DNA of 64,000 bases from NCBI GenBank assembly GCA_016719405.1, contig JADJZE010000024.1:1-64000 (forward strand). The letters are read 5' to 3'. The notes beneath the pieces are model-generated. The model was not told the DNA's origin, searched no databases, and worked only from the letters and a program-made list of their open reading frames with translations. The DNA is from Candidatus Aalborgicola lynettensis. Lineage in GTDB: Bacteria; Pseudomonadota; Gammaproteobacteria; Burkholderiales; Burkholderiaceae_C. The position numbers were made by a program, and so were the translations under genes. Numbering within the stretch: the first letter of the stretch is position 1; every line of letters starts with the position of its first letter. Positions 26,888-35,614 of this stretch are shown in pieces.

Positions 26888-27505
26888 ATGGTTACTACCA
26901 AAGCACCCAAAGTTTCCTTCAAAGCCCAAATGTTGCAGGCGCGTGAGCAGGCGCTGATTGACGTGATGAACCGTCTGCTGGCCGAAAAAGGCTTCGAGGC
27001 CATGACCGTGGACGAAGTGGCCGCCGAAGTGGGCATTGCCAAGGCCAGCCTGTACAAACACTTCCCATCCAAGGAAGACCTGGCCGCTGCCGCCATGGCG
27101 CATTTGATGGACAAGGCACTGGCCTTTGTGCAAGCCATGCCCGCAGACCAAAGCGCCCTGGACAAGCTGCGCGCCACCGTGGCGTGGACCATGCGGCTCA
27201 AGCTGGCCGGGCAAATGCCTACCTTGCCCAGCCAGAACTCCACCCTGCGCACCGCCCTGATGCGCAACAAGGGCTACATGGATGGCCTGATGGAAGTGAG
27301 TGAGCGCCTGGGCGCATGGATTGAGGAGGCACAGGCCCAAGGCCAGGTCAACACAGCGCTACAGCCGGTGGTGGTGCTGTACACCCTGTTTGCCCGGGCC
27401 TGCGACCCGGTGCTGGAGTTTTTGAAAGCCACCGAACAATACGACGACGATGCCATTGTGGACATGGTCATGAGCACCTGTTTTGACGGGTTGCGCCAGC
27501 GCTGA
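26888..27505 (+). CDS. TetR-family transcriptional regulator
   Basis: 205 residues. The N-terminal helix-turn-helix (about 22-65) reads LIDVMNRLLAEKGFEAMTVD, EVAAEVGIAKASLYKHFPSK, EDLAAAAMAH. The C-terminal ligand domain (70-205) is mostly helical and Leu/Ala-rich with no recognised ligand motif. Divergent orientation beside the first gene of the eight-gene lipid operon makes it the likely repressor of that operon, responding to a fatty-acid-like or stress signal (inference). Confidence 0.85.
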   Translation: MVTTKAPKVSFKAQMLQAREQALIDVMNRLLAEKGFEAMTVDEVAAEVGIAKASLYKHFPSKEDLAAAAMAHLMDKALAFVQAMPADQSALDKLRATVAWTMRLKLAGQMPTLPSQNSTLRTALMRNKGYMDGLMEVSERLGAWIEEAQAQGQVNTALQPVVVLYTLFARACDPVLEFLKATEQYDDDAIVDMVMSTCFDGLRQR

Positions 27506-27624
27506 CGGATAGACAACTGCCGTCGCGGCCTACACGGCCTGCTCAGACCGGCTTCTGGACGCCGTGCTTGCTGTGTTTTAGCTTGGCCACCCGATCAGAG
27601 TATCGGGAGCCGGCAGCGCCAAAC

Positions 27625-28434
27625 TCAAAGAATTCTTTTTCGCAACACGGCACTCAAGCGCTCCACCAGCACAACCAGCGCAAAGATGGCGAGGATGATG
27701 GTGGCGGCCTCATCGTAGTTAAAGAGGTCCATCGCCACCTTGAGCTCGATGCCAATGCCGCCCGCCCCCACCAGCCCCAGTACCACCGACGATCGCGTGG
27801 CCTTCTCCAGGCTGAACAACGCGGTGTTGATAAAGGAGGGCATGGCAGCGGGCAGCACCGCGCACATGATCAGTGAAAGACGGCTGGCACCCATAGCGGA
27901 TAAAGCTTCCTGCGGCCCGCGATCCACCTCTTCCATGGCCTCTGCAAAAAAGCGGCCACAAAAACCGATTTTGTCTATGACGATGGCCAGGGTGCCCGCA
28001 AATGGCCCAAGCCCCACCGAAACCACAAAAAGCAGTGCCCACACCAAGTCTGGCACCGTGCGAAAGAACGCCACCAGATTGCGTGCCACGTGGTAGACCA
28101 GCGGATGGGGGGACAGGTGGGGAGTCGCCATGATGGCAATAGGCACACTCAGCAGCACGCCAATCACCGTCCCCACAAACGCCATCTGGAAAGTCTCCAA
28201 CAAAGACCACCCCACCGCCTCCAGCCGGGCGGTGGACGGCGGCAGCATCTCACCCACCAGTCGTGTCATCTGCGGAATGCCGCCCCACAGGTCAGAGAGG
28301 GACACCCCGGTATTGTTGACCGACCAGGCGAAGAAGCCGAGAACCACCAGCCAGAGCATGAAAGAAATGGGGCTGGTCGGCTCAAACCGGGCAGGTAGCG
28401 CGCGCTGGACCGGGGGTGCTAAGTGTTCAGGCAT
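27625..28434 (-). CDS. phnE: Phosphonate ABC transporter permease PhnE (copy 1)
   Basis: 269 residues with about six helices and the binding-protein-dependent permease loop (EALSAMGASRLSLIMCAVLP) that contacts the ATPase. PhnE hallmarks include VAFFRTVPDLVWALLFVVSV, GLGPFAGTLAIVIDKIG and VVLGLVGAGGIGIELKVAMD. It overlaps phnC by 8 bases. With the upstream phnD and phnC it forms a three-gene transporter operon in the unusual order D-C-E. The operon ends here; no terminator hairpin is obvious in 27506-27624. Confidence 0.9.
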   Translation of the reverse strand: MPEHLAPPVQRALPARFEPTSPISFMLWLVVLGFFAWSVNNTGVSLSDLWGGIPQMTRLVGEMLPPSTARLEAVGWSLLETFQMAFVGTVIGVLLSVPIAIMATPHLSPHPLVYHVARNLVAFFRTVPDLVWALLFVVSVGLGPFAGTLAIVIDKIGFCGRFFAEAMEEVDRGPQEALSAMGASRLSLIMCAVLPAAMPSFINTALFSLEKATRSSVVLGLVGAGGIGIELKVAMDLFNYDEAATIILAIFALVVLVERLSAVLRKRIL

Positions 28435-29281
28435 ACAGTGCTCTCAGTTGGGCTACGTCGATGTCGCGGCTCAGGGCATCCAGAACAATCTCTCCGCGTT
28501 GCAGGGCAATGACCCGGTCAGCGTATTGCACGGCGTGCACCAGATCGTGGGAGGTGAAGACCATGGTCAGCCCTTCGGATTTCACCAGTCCGGAAAACAG
28601 CGACATAACCTCGTCGCCGGCCACCGGGTCCAGGCTGGCGGCTGGCTCGTCCGCCACGATCAGACGCGGGCGCTGCATCAGCGCACGCGCCACCGCCACG
28701 CGCTGGGACTGACCGCCCGAAAGTTTATCGGCGCGGCGCATGGCCACGTGGCCAAGCCCCACGCGCTCCAGACAGTGCATAGCCTCTTCGCGCAGGGCGA
28801 CTGGCGCCAGGCTTTGCAGCCAGGCGCGTGCCAGCGGCGCGCGCGGCAGGGCACCATGCAAGACGTTGGACAGAGCGGAAAGGCGAGGTACCAGGTTGTG
28901 TTTCTGGAACACAAAACCCACCTGGGCACGCAGCCTGCGCAGCGCCCTGGCATCCAGCCCGGCCAGCGGCGCGCCAAACAAGCGCACCTCCCCCGTGTCG
29001 GGCGGGATCAGGTGCATACAGCAGCGCAGCAGTGTGGACTTGCCTGCGCCATTGGCACCGATGAGCGCAACACGTTGTCCCGCCGTCACATGAAAATGCA
29101 CATTACTAAGCACTGGCATTCCAGCCTCGAATGTCTTGCCCACGCCACTCACCAACAGTTCAATAGCAGGGCCCGGGTTGGACGACACGCTCAAACAATC
29201 CGCAGGATATTCCCCCACCAACGGACTCCGAGCCAGGGGTGTGTCAAAAGCCCGCACAAAGGGTGATGACCAGTGGAACAT
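28427..29281 (-). CDS. phnC: Phosphonate ABC transporter ATPase PhnC (copy 1)
   Basis: 284 residues: Walker A GANGAGKSTLL, Q-loop in VGFVFQKHNLVPRLS, ABC signature LSGGQSQRVAVARAL, Walker B RLIVADEPAASLDP and H-loop VFTSHDL, all in order. A 37-residue N-terminal extension before the ABC domain is unusual for PhnC; ATG 29281 has AGGG upstream and lies 12 bases after phnD. It powers uptake of phosphonates or a related P compound with PhnD and PhnE. Confidence 0.9.
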   Translation of the reverse strand: MFHWSSPFVRAFDTPLARSPLVGEYPADCLSVSSNPGPAIELLVSGVGKTFEAGMPVLSNVHFHVTAGQRVALIGANGAGKSTLLRCCMHLIPPDTGEVRLFGAPLAGLDARALRRLRAQVGFVFQKHNLVPRLSALSNVLHGALPRAPLARAWLQSLAPVALREEAMHCLERVGLGHVAMRRADKLSGGQSQRVAVARALMQRPRLIVADEPAASLDPVAGDEVMSLFSGLVKSEGLTMVFTSHDLVHAVQYADRVIALQRGEIVLDALSRDIDVAQLRALYA

Positions 29282-29293
29282 GGCACCCTGGGC

Positions 29294-30169
29294 TCAGTTG
29301 CCAACAAAGCTCGCGTACTGAGGCTGCCCGATGGTGGCGTACATCTTGCGCACATAGTTGTAGTCGGCATCGGCAATGCTGGGGATGAACTTCATGCCCT
29401 GAAACTTCTGGTTTTCATCGGGCCCCAGCAACACGGCGGCAATCAGCGCATCGGAGTTCTCGGTAAATACTTTCTTCATCTGCGCAACCGTAGCGTCTGG
29501 TACATGGGTACCGGCTAACAGTACGTCGTTGGGCAGGTCACGCCCACGCGCAATAACCTTGAAGACCACATCCGGGTGGCGCTTGGAAAGGCCGGGCAGG
29601 TCGGTGCGATTGATACCAATCGCGGCCACATCGCCGCGCTTCATGGCCTCCACACCCACGTTGCGATTGACGTGCACAATCTGCACATCCTGCCCTGGCT
29701 TGAGACCCAGGTCGGCCAGCACTTGCACGGGAGACAGGTGGCGGGACGTGGAGCCCACGTCACCCAGGGCAACCTTCTTGCCCTTCAAGTCTTCTACGCC
29801 GTCCACACCGGAGCCAAGCAGTGTGACCACCGAACCGTAGTACTCAGGCCGGCTAAAGCCCACCACCAGCTTGGCGTCGGTGCGTTTCTTGAACACCACG
29901 TACTCGGCCGGCCCGGTCAGCACCAAATCGATCTTCTTGGCATTGAGCGCCTCCACCGCTGCGGTACGGTTGGGCACGGGGAACAGTTCGACCTTCAGAC
30001 CCGATTTTTCCGAAAGAATCTTCTGAAAACCCGCGTACTCGCGCTGAAGGTTCTCCATGCCAACAATGTCTGTCACGGCCAAACGCAAGGTTTGTGCCTG
30101 GACAGAGAAAGCCATGGCGGTCAGGCCAAGAACCGCAACAGCGGTAGTGAAATGTTTTTGCCAGTTCAT
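29294..30169 (-). CDS. phnD: Phosphonate/phosphite-type ABC transporter binding protein PhnD (copy 1)
   Basis: 291 residues with a signal peptide (1-25, ending SVQAQ) and the PhnD/PtxB-type binding fold: NRTAAVEALNAKKIDLVLTG, EYVVFKKRTDAK, YYGSVVTLLGSGV, KKVALGDVGSTSRHLSPVQV and NDVLLAGTHVPD. It captures the P substrate in the periplasm. It differs clearly from the second PhnD at 33664-34608, so the two transporters probably prefer different phosphonates. It heads the operon, divergent from the phnM-like gene at 30342. A candidate PhnF site lies 16 bases upstream. Confidence 0.9.
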   Translation of the reverse strand: MNWQKHFTTAVAVLGLTAMAFSVQAQTLRLAVTDIVGMENLQREYAGFQKILSEKSGLKVELFPVPNRTAAVEALNAKKIDLVLTGPAEYVVFKKRTDAKLVVGFSRPEYYGSVVTLLGSGVDGVEDLKGKKVALGDVGSTSRHLSPVQVLADLGLKPGQDVQIVHVNRNVGVEAMKRGDVAAIGINRTDLPGLSKRHPDVVFKVIARGRDLPNDVLLAGTHVPDATVAQMKKVFTENSDALIAAVLLGPDENQKFQGMKFIPSIADADYNYVRKMYATIGQPQYASFVGN

Positions 30170-30184
30170 GTATGAGCTCCAAGT

Positions 30185-30194
30185 GGTTTAGACA
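30185..30194 (+). promoter_or_regulatory. Candidate PhnF operator, site 3
   Basis: GGTTTAGACA fits the pseudo-palindrome TGTNTANACA at nine of ten positions and shares GTNTAGACA with the sites at 35546 and 41908. It lies 16 bases upstream of the phnD start and within the divergent phnD/phnM-like promoter region. Confidence 0.45.
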
Positions 30195-30341
30195 ACTTCG
30201 GGTAGCGTGCATGCAAACCATGACAAAGATGTGTAGATGGCATGAAGTTTCGATGACTTGCAAAACGCAACAACTTCGTCTTGCTGCCGTCACACAAAGG
30301 GCGGATGCTTGCCACTTTTTGCGCACTTTGGATCTCTAGGC

Positions 30342-31544
30342 ATGAACACACTGGAACGGTTTGCGATCGCGGGGGGCAATGTACTGCTGCCATCGGGCTT
30401 TCAGGAGGACGCGGTCATCACGGTGGACAACGGTGTGATCGTGGAGATCGGCAGCGAGGTCAACGGGCTGCCGTTTCTCAATGCCCACGGCTTGCTGGTA
30501 ATGCCCGGCATCATCGACCTGCACGGCGATGCCTTCGAGCGGCAGATCATGCCCCGCCCGGGCGTGCATTTCGATCTGCAATTGGCCTTGGCCGAGACCG
30601 ACCGACAGCTCGTGGCAAATGGAATTTCCACCGCATACCACGGAGTGACATTTTCGTGGGAACCCGGACTGCGCAGCCGTGAAACGCTGGTGCGCTTAAT
30701 GGAAGCGATGCAAGCCGCCACCGGCCACCTATCGTGCGATACGCGGCTGCACTTGCGTCATGAAACCTACAACCTCGATGGAGAGGATGAGGTGCTCACG
30801 TGGCTGGCCGAGGGGCGCGTCGCGCTGCTTGCGTTCAACGACCACACACCCGATATCCTGCGCAAGCGGGGGCACCCGAAAGACGCCATGACCATATTGC
30901 AGCGTACCGGTCTGGGCGCTGCGGACCTGCAGGCTCTGGCAGAACGTGTGGCCGAACGGGCCAATGAAGTGCCTGCCTCCATCCGACGTTTGGCCGCATC
31001 CGCACGGGCCAATGGCGTGCCAATGGCATCCCACGATGATCCGTCGCCGGAGGTACGCACGGACTACCAATCTATGGGCTGCAGCATTTCAGAGTTCCCC
31101 AAGACCCTCGAAACCGCTACGCTGGCGCGCCAGTACGGCAACCCGGTGGTGTTTGGTGCGCCCAACGTGGTGCGCGGCGGCAGCCACCTGCGCAACGCCG
31201 TATCGGCGGCGGTGATGGCGCGCGCGGGTCTGTGTACGGTACTCACATCGGATTACTACTACCCGGCCATGTTGCCGGCGGCGTTCCGTCTGAGGGAGGA
31301 CGGCATTTGCGATCTGCCCAGCGCCTGGGCCATGGTCTCCAGCAACGCCGCAAAGGCGGTCGGACTGACCGATCGCGGCAGCCTCGCCGTGGGCCTGCGC
31401 GGCGACATCGTGCTCGTGCGCACACCAACAGGGCGGCCACCGAGTGTGGCGGCGCACTTCATTGGCGGCCACCTGGCCTTTGCTGCCAAAGGCGCACCGC
31501 GTCTGCAAACACCTCACAAAATGCGAACCTTGGAAGTGTGCTGA
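30342..31544 (+). CDS. phnM: PhnM-like amidohydrolase (RPnTP diphosphatase family), second copy
   Basis: 400 residues of the PhnM amidohydrolase family: the metal motif GIIDLHGDAFERQIMPRPGV, ISTAYHGVTFSWEPG, RLHLRHETYN, LAFNDHTPDILRKRG, PMASHDDPSPE, ISEFPKTLETA, APNVVRGGSHLRN and VLTSDYYYPAML. PhnM removes pyrophosphate from ribose 1-phosphonate 5-triphosphate. This copy has HGDA where the copy at 35615 and most PhnM have HTDN, and it sits apart from the C-P lyase genes, next to a second transporter. It may serve a different substrate. Longer start codons upstream have no clear ribosome site; ATG 30342 is chosen by homology. Confidence 0.85.
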   Translation: MNTLERFAIAGGNVLLPSGFQEDAVITVDNGVIVEIGSEVNGLPFLNAHGLLVMPGIIDLHGDAFERQIMPRPGVHFDLQLALAETDRQLVANGISTAYHGVTFSWEPGLRSRETLVRLMEAMQAATGHLSCDTRLHLRHETYNLDGEDEVLTWLAEGRVALLAFNDHTPDILRKRGHPKDAMTILQRTGLGAADLQALAERVAERANEVPASIRRLAASARANGVPMASHDDPSPEVRTDYQSMGCSISEFPKTLETATLARQYGNPVVFGAPNVVRGGSHLRNAVSAAVMARAGLCTVLTSDYYYPAMLPAAFRLREDGICDLPSAWAMVSSNAAKAVGLTDRGSLAVGLRGDIVLVRTPTGRPPSVAAHFIGGHLAFAAKGAPRLQTPHKMRTLEVC

Positions 31545-31569
31545 ATGTCAGATGGTGCCCGCAGTGCCG

Positions 31570-32745
31570 CTACCGCACCATTGCGCCACCGCGTTGCAGC
31601 CACACCAGCGCGGCCAGAGCGATCAGCCCCAAGGATGCAGAAATCCAAAGCGCATCGCCTCCGAACCGTTCGATTGCCAAGCCAAAAACCACCGGTGCAA
31701 ACGCTTGGGCCATACGCGCAGGCACCATCAACACGCCTTGGCGCGCCCCATAACCCTGCGGCCCAAAGATCGCCAAAGGCAAGGTGCCCTTGGCGATGGT
31801 GAGGATGCCATTGCCCGCACCGTGAAAGACGGTGAATACCAGAGCGGCGGGTCCACCCCAAACCATCAACAGTACGGCGCCCACTGGGTGCATGGCGGTG
31901 GCAAGCTGCGCCGACAACAAGGGGTGTACTGTGCGCAGAAACCCAAACTCCAATAACCGGGCTGCGACCTGGGCTGGCCCCACCAGGGCGGCCAGGGCCA
32001 GTGCGGCCGCCAGCGTCAACCCGTGGGCCTGCAGCAAACTGGGCAGGTGGGCCGCCATGGCGGTGCTCGTAAACCAGGTCACAGCAAATACCGTCGAAAG
32101 CAGGACGGTGGGCCAAAAAGTGTCCATCGCCACTGGCGCTGACTCCACCTGGGGCGATAAGGATGGCAACAGGCTCGCGCCAGGCGCCTCCCCATGGCGC
32201 GGCAAAGATGCATTCAGCGGCAGGCCCAGCAGCACATGCAGGCCTGCCCAGCCTAGGCAAGCTCCGCGCCAGCCGAATTCATGTTCCAGCCAGGCCGTCA
32301 GCGGCCATCCCACGGTGCTGGCAAAACCAGCGATCAGGGTGATGCCCGTGATGGTGCTGCGCGCGCCATTGCCGTACAGGCGCACCAGGGTTGCAAAAGC
32401 GGCGTCGTACAGCCCCGCCGCCATGGCCACCCCAATGAGGCCCCAGGACAAAAACAGCAGCGCCGGCCCCTGCGCCAGCGACAAGGCCAACAGCCCTGTG
32501 GCAAACAGCAGGTTGGTGCCCATCAACACGGGGCGGCCACCGCTCTGGTCGATCAAGCGCCCCGCCCAGCGCCCAAACACTGCGGACACGACCAGGGAAA
32601 AAGAAAAGGCGGCAAAGATGGTCGCCACCGAGACGCCCAGGTCGGCAGCCATCGACGTGGCCAGCATGGCCGGCAGGTAGTAGGACGAGGCCCACGCCAA
32701 GGTCTGAGCGGTGCCCAAGCGGGCAACCACCGATGCCCGTCTCAA
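31570..32745 (-). CDS. MFS transporter at the end of the phnCDE operon
   Basis: About 390 residues with 12 helices of the major facilitator fold, including GRWAGRLIDQSGGRPVLMG (the loop 2-3 motif) and LYDAAFATLVRLYGNGARS. No ATG is available near the natural N-terminus (ASVVARLGTAQTLAWASSYY). The likely start is TTG 32745, overlapping the phnE stop as TTGA, or GTG 32730; a longer open frame upstream is the shadow of phnE. Its position last in a phosphonate transport operon suggests efflux of a by-product or import of a related compound; the substrate is unknown. Confidence 0.75.
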   Translation of the reverse strand: MRRASVVARLGTAQTLAWASSYYLPAMLATSMAADLGVSVATIFAAFSFSLVVSAVFGRWAGRLIDQSGGRPVLMGTNLLFATGLLALSLAQGPALLFLSWGLIGVAMAAGLYDAAFATLVRLYGNGARSTITGITLIAGFASTVGWPLTAWLEHEFGWRGACLGWAGLHVLLGLPLNASLPRHGEAPGASLLPSLSPQVESAPVAMDTFWPTVLLSTVFAVTWFTSTAMAAHLPSLLQAHGLTLAAALALAALVGPAQVAARLLEFGFLRTVHPLLSAQLATAMHPVGAVLLMVWGGPAALVFTVFHGAGNGILTIAKGTLPLAIFGPQGYGARQGVLMVPARMAQAFAPVVFGLAIERFGGDALWISASLGLIALAALVWLQRGGAMVR

Positions 32746-33548
32746 ACCAGCACTTTGCGAATGCGTGAGGAAATGACGTCGATGACGCTCACCGTGACGA
32801 TGATCATCAACATCACCGCACAGGTCTCGGCGTACTGGAAGCCGCGGATGATCTCCCACAGCACCACGCCGATACCGCCGGCACCCACCATACCCACCAC
32901 AGAAGCCGAGCGCACGTTGGACTCGAAGCGGTAGAGCATGAATGAAATCCACAGTGGCATGACCTGCGGAATCACGCCGTAAACGATCTCATGCAGCGCA
33001 CTGGCACCGGTCGAGCGTATCCCTTCCACGGGCTGCGGATCAATGGCCTCTACCGCCTCAGAGAACAATTTCGCCAGAATGCCAGCGGTGTGAATCCACA
33101 GCGCCAACACACCGGCGAACGGGCCCAGACCAACGGCCACCACGAACAACATGGCAAACACCATTTCGTTGATGGCACGGAAAGCGTCCATCAAGCGGCG
33201 CACAGGTTGGTGAACCCACCAGGGTGTGATATTGCTGGAGGCCAACAGCCCCAGCGGTATGGCGGTGATCACAGCCAATGCCGTACCCCAAAGCGCGATC
33301 TGCAGGGTAACGATGATCTCGTTCAGGTACAGCTTCCACTGTGAAAAATTGGGCGGAAAGAAGTCGGCCGCATAGGTGGCCATATTGCCCGAGTCGCGGA
33401 TTAAATCAAGCGGGCGCATGTCGGCGCCGTTCCAGGAGCCGGCCAGCAGCAACAAAAGCACCGCCCACGACAAATACCATACAAGGCTGCGTTTGGGGCC
33501 GGGAACCATGGCCGGAGTCATGTGGTGGACATTGAGCGTGGTAGACAT
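32742..33548 (-). CDS. phnE: Phosphonate ABC transporter permease PhnE (copy 2)
   Basis: 268 residues, six helices, with the PhnE segments FRAINEMVFAMLFVVAVGLG, PFAGVLALWIHTAGILAKLF, SEAVEAIDPQPVEGIRSTGA (EAA-type ATPase-contact loop) and SVVGMVGAGGIGVVLWEIIR. ATG 33548 is chosen because the protein starts there in PhnE families; upstream frame adds an implausible leader. It follows phnD by 115 bases. Confidence 0.9.
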   Translation of the reverse strand: MSTTLNVHHMTPAMVPGPKRSLVWYLSWAVLLLLLAGSWNGADMRPLDLIRDSGNMATYAADFFPPNFSQWKLYLNEIIVTLQIALWGTALAVITAIPLGLLASSNITPWWVHQPVRRLMDAFRAINEMVFAMLFVVAVGLGPFAGVLALWIHTAGILAKLFSEAVEAIDPQPVEGIRSTGASALHEIVYGVIPQVMPLWISFMLYRFESNVRSASVVGMVGAGGIGVVLWEIIRGFQYAETCAVMLMIIVTVSVIDVISSRIRKVLV

Positions 33549-33663
33549 CTTGACTGGCGGGTAATGCAATGCGAAAGCGCCTTCCACGCAAAAGCCGTCC
33601 GCGACCATGTGTCGCGAGCGGCCGGGGTGGACAAAGGCAGGGGGATAACGCTAAACCGAGCAA

Positions 33664-34608
33664 TCAGTTCAGTGCAGCCAGCAGCTTGTCGAGTTCAGCT
33701 AGCTTTGCTTTCTTGTCGGCATCGCTCAGCGCGGTGTCAGACTCAACCTTATTGCGTTTGCCGAACAGGTCCAGTTGGCGGATCGGCAGGAGTTGCGCGT
33801 TGGACGATGGTTTGAAGCCCGACAGCTTGGATATCTTCACCAACACCTCTTTTTCACGCGGGTCGGTCTTGCCGTAGGTGAACAGGAAGTTCTTGATCTT
33901 GGCCTTGGTGACTTCCGGCAAGTCCTTGCGCATGACCAGCGGGTCAAGGGCGATCAGAGGCGAGGTCCAGATCACGCGGATGTCCTTGCGCTTCTCGGGG
34001 AACTTCTGGGCGATCTTGTCGAGGTTCTCGCTGTTGTTGGTGGCCACGTCAACTTGCTGGTTGGCAACGGCCAGGGCGTTGGTTTCGTGGTTGGCGGAAC
34101 GCACAATCTTGAAGTGTGTGCGGGCATCAATCTTGTTCTTGGCGAACACGTAATAACTGGGCACGACGAAGCCGGAGGTGGAGTTCGGGTCGCCATTTCC
34201 GAAGCTGTAGCTTTTACCGTTCTGGAGCACATCGTCGAGCGACTTGATCGGGCTGTCCTTGTGCACGATCAGGTGCGAGTAGTAGCCTTCGGTGCCGTCG
34301 GCGTTGACCATCTGGGCGAACACCTCACCGCTGGCGCGGTCCACCGCCTCGATGGCCGACTTGTTGCCGTACCAGGCCACGTGCACCTTGTTGAAGCGCA
34401 TGGCTTCGATCACACCGGCGTAGTCGGGTGCGAAGAAGGCCGTGACCTTGAAGCCGGTCTGCTTGGCCATGTCGTCCAGCAATGGTTGCCAGTCGGCCTT
34501 GAGGTTTTGCGACGACTCGGTCGAGATGATGCCGAAGTTGATGTCTTGCGCCAGGGCGCCGGTAAGGGTGAGACCGAGCGCGAGGCCGGCCAACGATTTC
34601 TTGAGCAT
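33664..34608 (-). CDS. phnD: Phosphonate ABC transporter binding protein PhnD (copy 2)
   Basis: 314 residues with a signal peptide (1-20, LAGLALGLTLTGALA) and the canonical PhnD sequence: INFGIISTESSQNLKADWQP, VTAFFAPDYAGVIEAMRFNK, VHVAWYGNKSAIEAVDRA, SFGNGDPNSTSGFVVPSYYV, and VDVATNNSENLD. The aromatic and Ser/Thr residues in these segments line the phosphonate pocket in the E. coli protein. ATG 34608 has GGAG six bases upstream. Expected to bind 2-aminoethylphosphonate and alkylphosphonates. Operon phnC-phnD-phnE-MFS. Confidence 0.92.
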   Translation of the reverse strand: MLKKSLAGLALGLTLTGALAQDINFGIISTESSQNLKADWQPLLDDMAKQTGFKVTAFFAPDYAGVIEAMRFNKVHVAWYGNKSAIEAVDRASGEVFAQMVNADGTEGYYSHLIVHKDSPIKSLDDVLQNGKSYSFGNGDPNSTSGFVVPSYYVFAKNKIDARTHFKIVRSANHETNALAVANQQVDVATNNSENLDKIAQKFPEKRKDIRVIWTSPLIALDPLVMRKDLPEVTKAKIKNFLFTYGKTDPREKEVLVKISKLSGFKPSSNAQLLPIRQLDLFGKRNKVESDTALSDADKKAKLAELDKLLAALN

Positions 34609-34668
34609 AAAAGACTCCGTCACGATAAATAGTAAAAAAGGAGAGTAAGAGCGGGTAAAGGCCTGATC

Positions 34669-35529
34669 TCAGGCTGGCTGCGGCATAGGCTGGGACCAAT
34701 GGCGATCGGGTGCAGTCGCTATGGAAACGGGTGCATTGACAGGGGCTTCGCCCATCAGCATTTCGTCGGCCTGCATGCCATAGAGCTCGCGCAGCAGGGC
34801 CGGGGTAAGTTGTGTGGCGGCACCGTCAAAAACCACCTGCCCCTGGTGCAGCGCAATCACACGCGGGCAGTATTTCAAAGCCATGTCCACCTGGTGCAGC
34901 GACACCACCACGGTGGAGCCGTCTTCACGGTTGATGCGCGTGAGGATTTCCATGACCTTGCGTGAAGATTCGGGGTCGAGCGAGGCAATGGGCTCATCGG
35001 CCAGCACCACCTTGGCACCCTGCACCAGTGTGCGGGCAATTGCAGCGCGCTGCTGTTGTCCGCCCGACAGCGTGGACGCGCGCTGGGCGTGGCATTCAGC
35101 GATACCGACACGGGTCAGGGCCTCAATGGCAAGCGCCCGTTCCTGGGCGTTGAACCAGCGGGTCAGGCCGCGCCACAGCGGCATCTGGTGCAAGCGACCC
35201 ACCAACACATTGGCCATCACCGGCAAGCGGTCCACCAGGTTGAACTGCTGAAACACAAAGCCGATCTGCGAACGCACCTTGCGGATGTCACGATGCACCC
35301 GGCCGCCGTGCTGCACACACTGGCCATCCATCTCGATCAACGAACCTTCGCCCGCATCGGCCACCACCAGGCCCGCCACATGGCGCAGCAGCGTGGACTT
35401 GCCGGAGCCGGAGGCACCGATCAGTGCCACCATTTCGCCTTGGAGGATCTCCAGGTTAATGTCGCGCAAGGCGTGTTTGCCGTTGGCGAAGTGCTTGTTG
35501 AGTTTGTGAATGCGCAAGGCGGTTTTCAT
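34669..35529 (-). CDS. phnC: Phosphonate ABC transporter ATPase PhnC (copy 2)
   Basis: 286 residues: Walker A GASGSGKSTLL, Q-loop in IGFVFQQFNLVDRLPVMANV, signature LSGGQQQRAAIARTL, Walker B KVVLADEPIASLDP and H-loop VVSLHQVDMAL. The LVGRLHQMPLWRGL segment is typical of PhnC. ATG 35529 has GGAG seven bases upstream. First gene of the phnC-D-E-MFS operon. A candidate PhnF operator overlaps the leader at 35546-35555. Confidence 0.93.
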   Translation of the reverse strand: MKTALRIHKLNKHFANGKHALRDINLEILQGEMVALIGASGSGKSTLLRHVAGLVVADAGEGSLIEMDGQCVQHGGRVHRDIRKVRSQIGFVFQQFNLVDRLPVMANVLVGRLHQMPLWRGLTRWFNAQERALAIEALTRVGIAECHAQRASTLSGGQQQRAAIARTLVQGAKVVLADEPIASLDPESSRKVMEILTRINREDGSTVVVSLHQVDMALKYCPRVIALHQGQVVFDGAATQLTPALLRELYGMQADEMLMGEAPVNAPVSIATAPDRHWSQPMPQPA

Positions 35530-35545
35530 GGGTGGACTCCGAAGT

Positions 35546-35555
35546 CGTCTAGACA
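35546..35555 (+). promoter_or_regulatory. Candidate PhnF operator, site 2
   Basis: CGTCTAGACA matches TGTNTANACA at nine of ten positions and contains the perfect palindrome GTCTAGAC (35547-35554). It lies 17 bases upstream of the phnC start, the first gene of the transport operon. Confidence 0.5.
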
Positions 35556-35614
35556 CCTAGGGAATGTAGGAAAACGGTGTGACACTTGTTTGACGATTGC
35601 ATGAAATATTCAAG

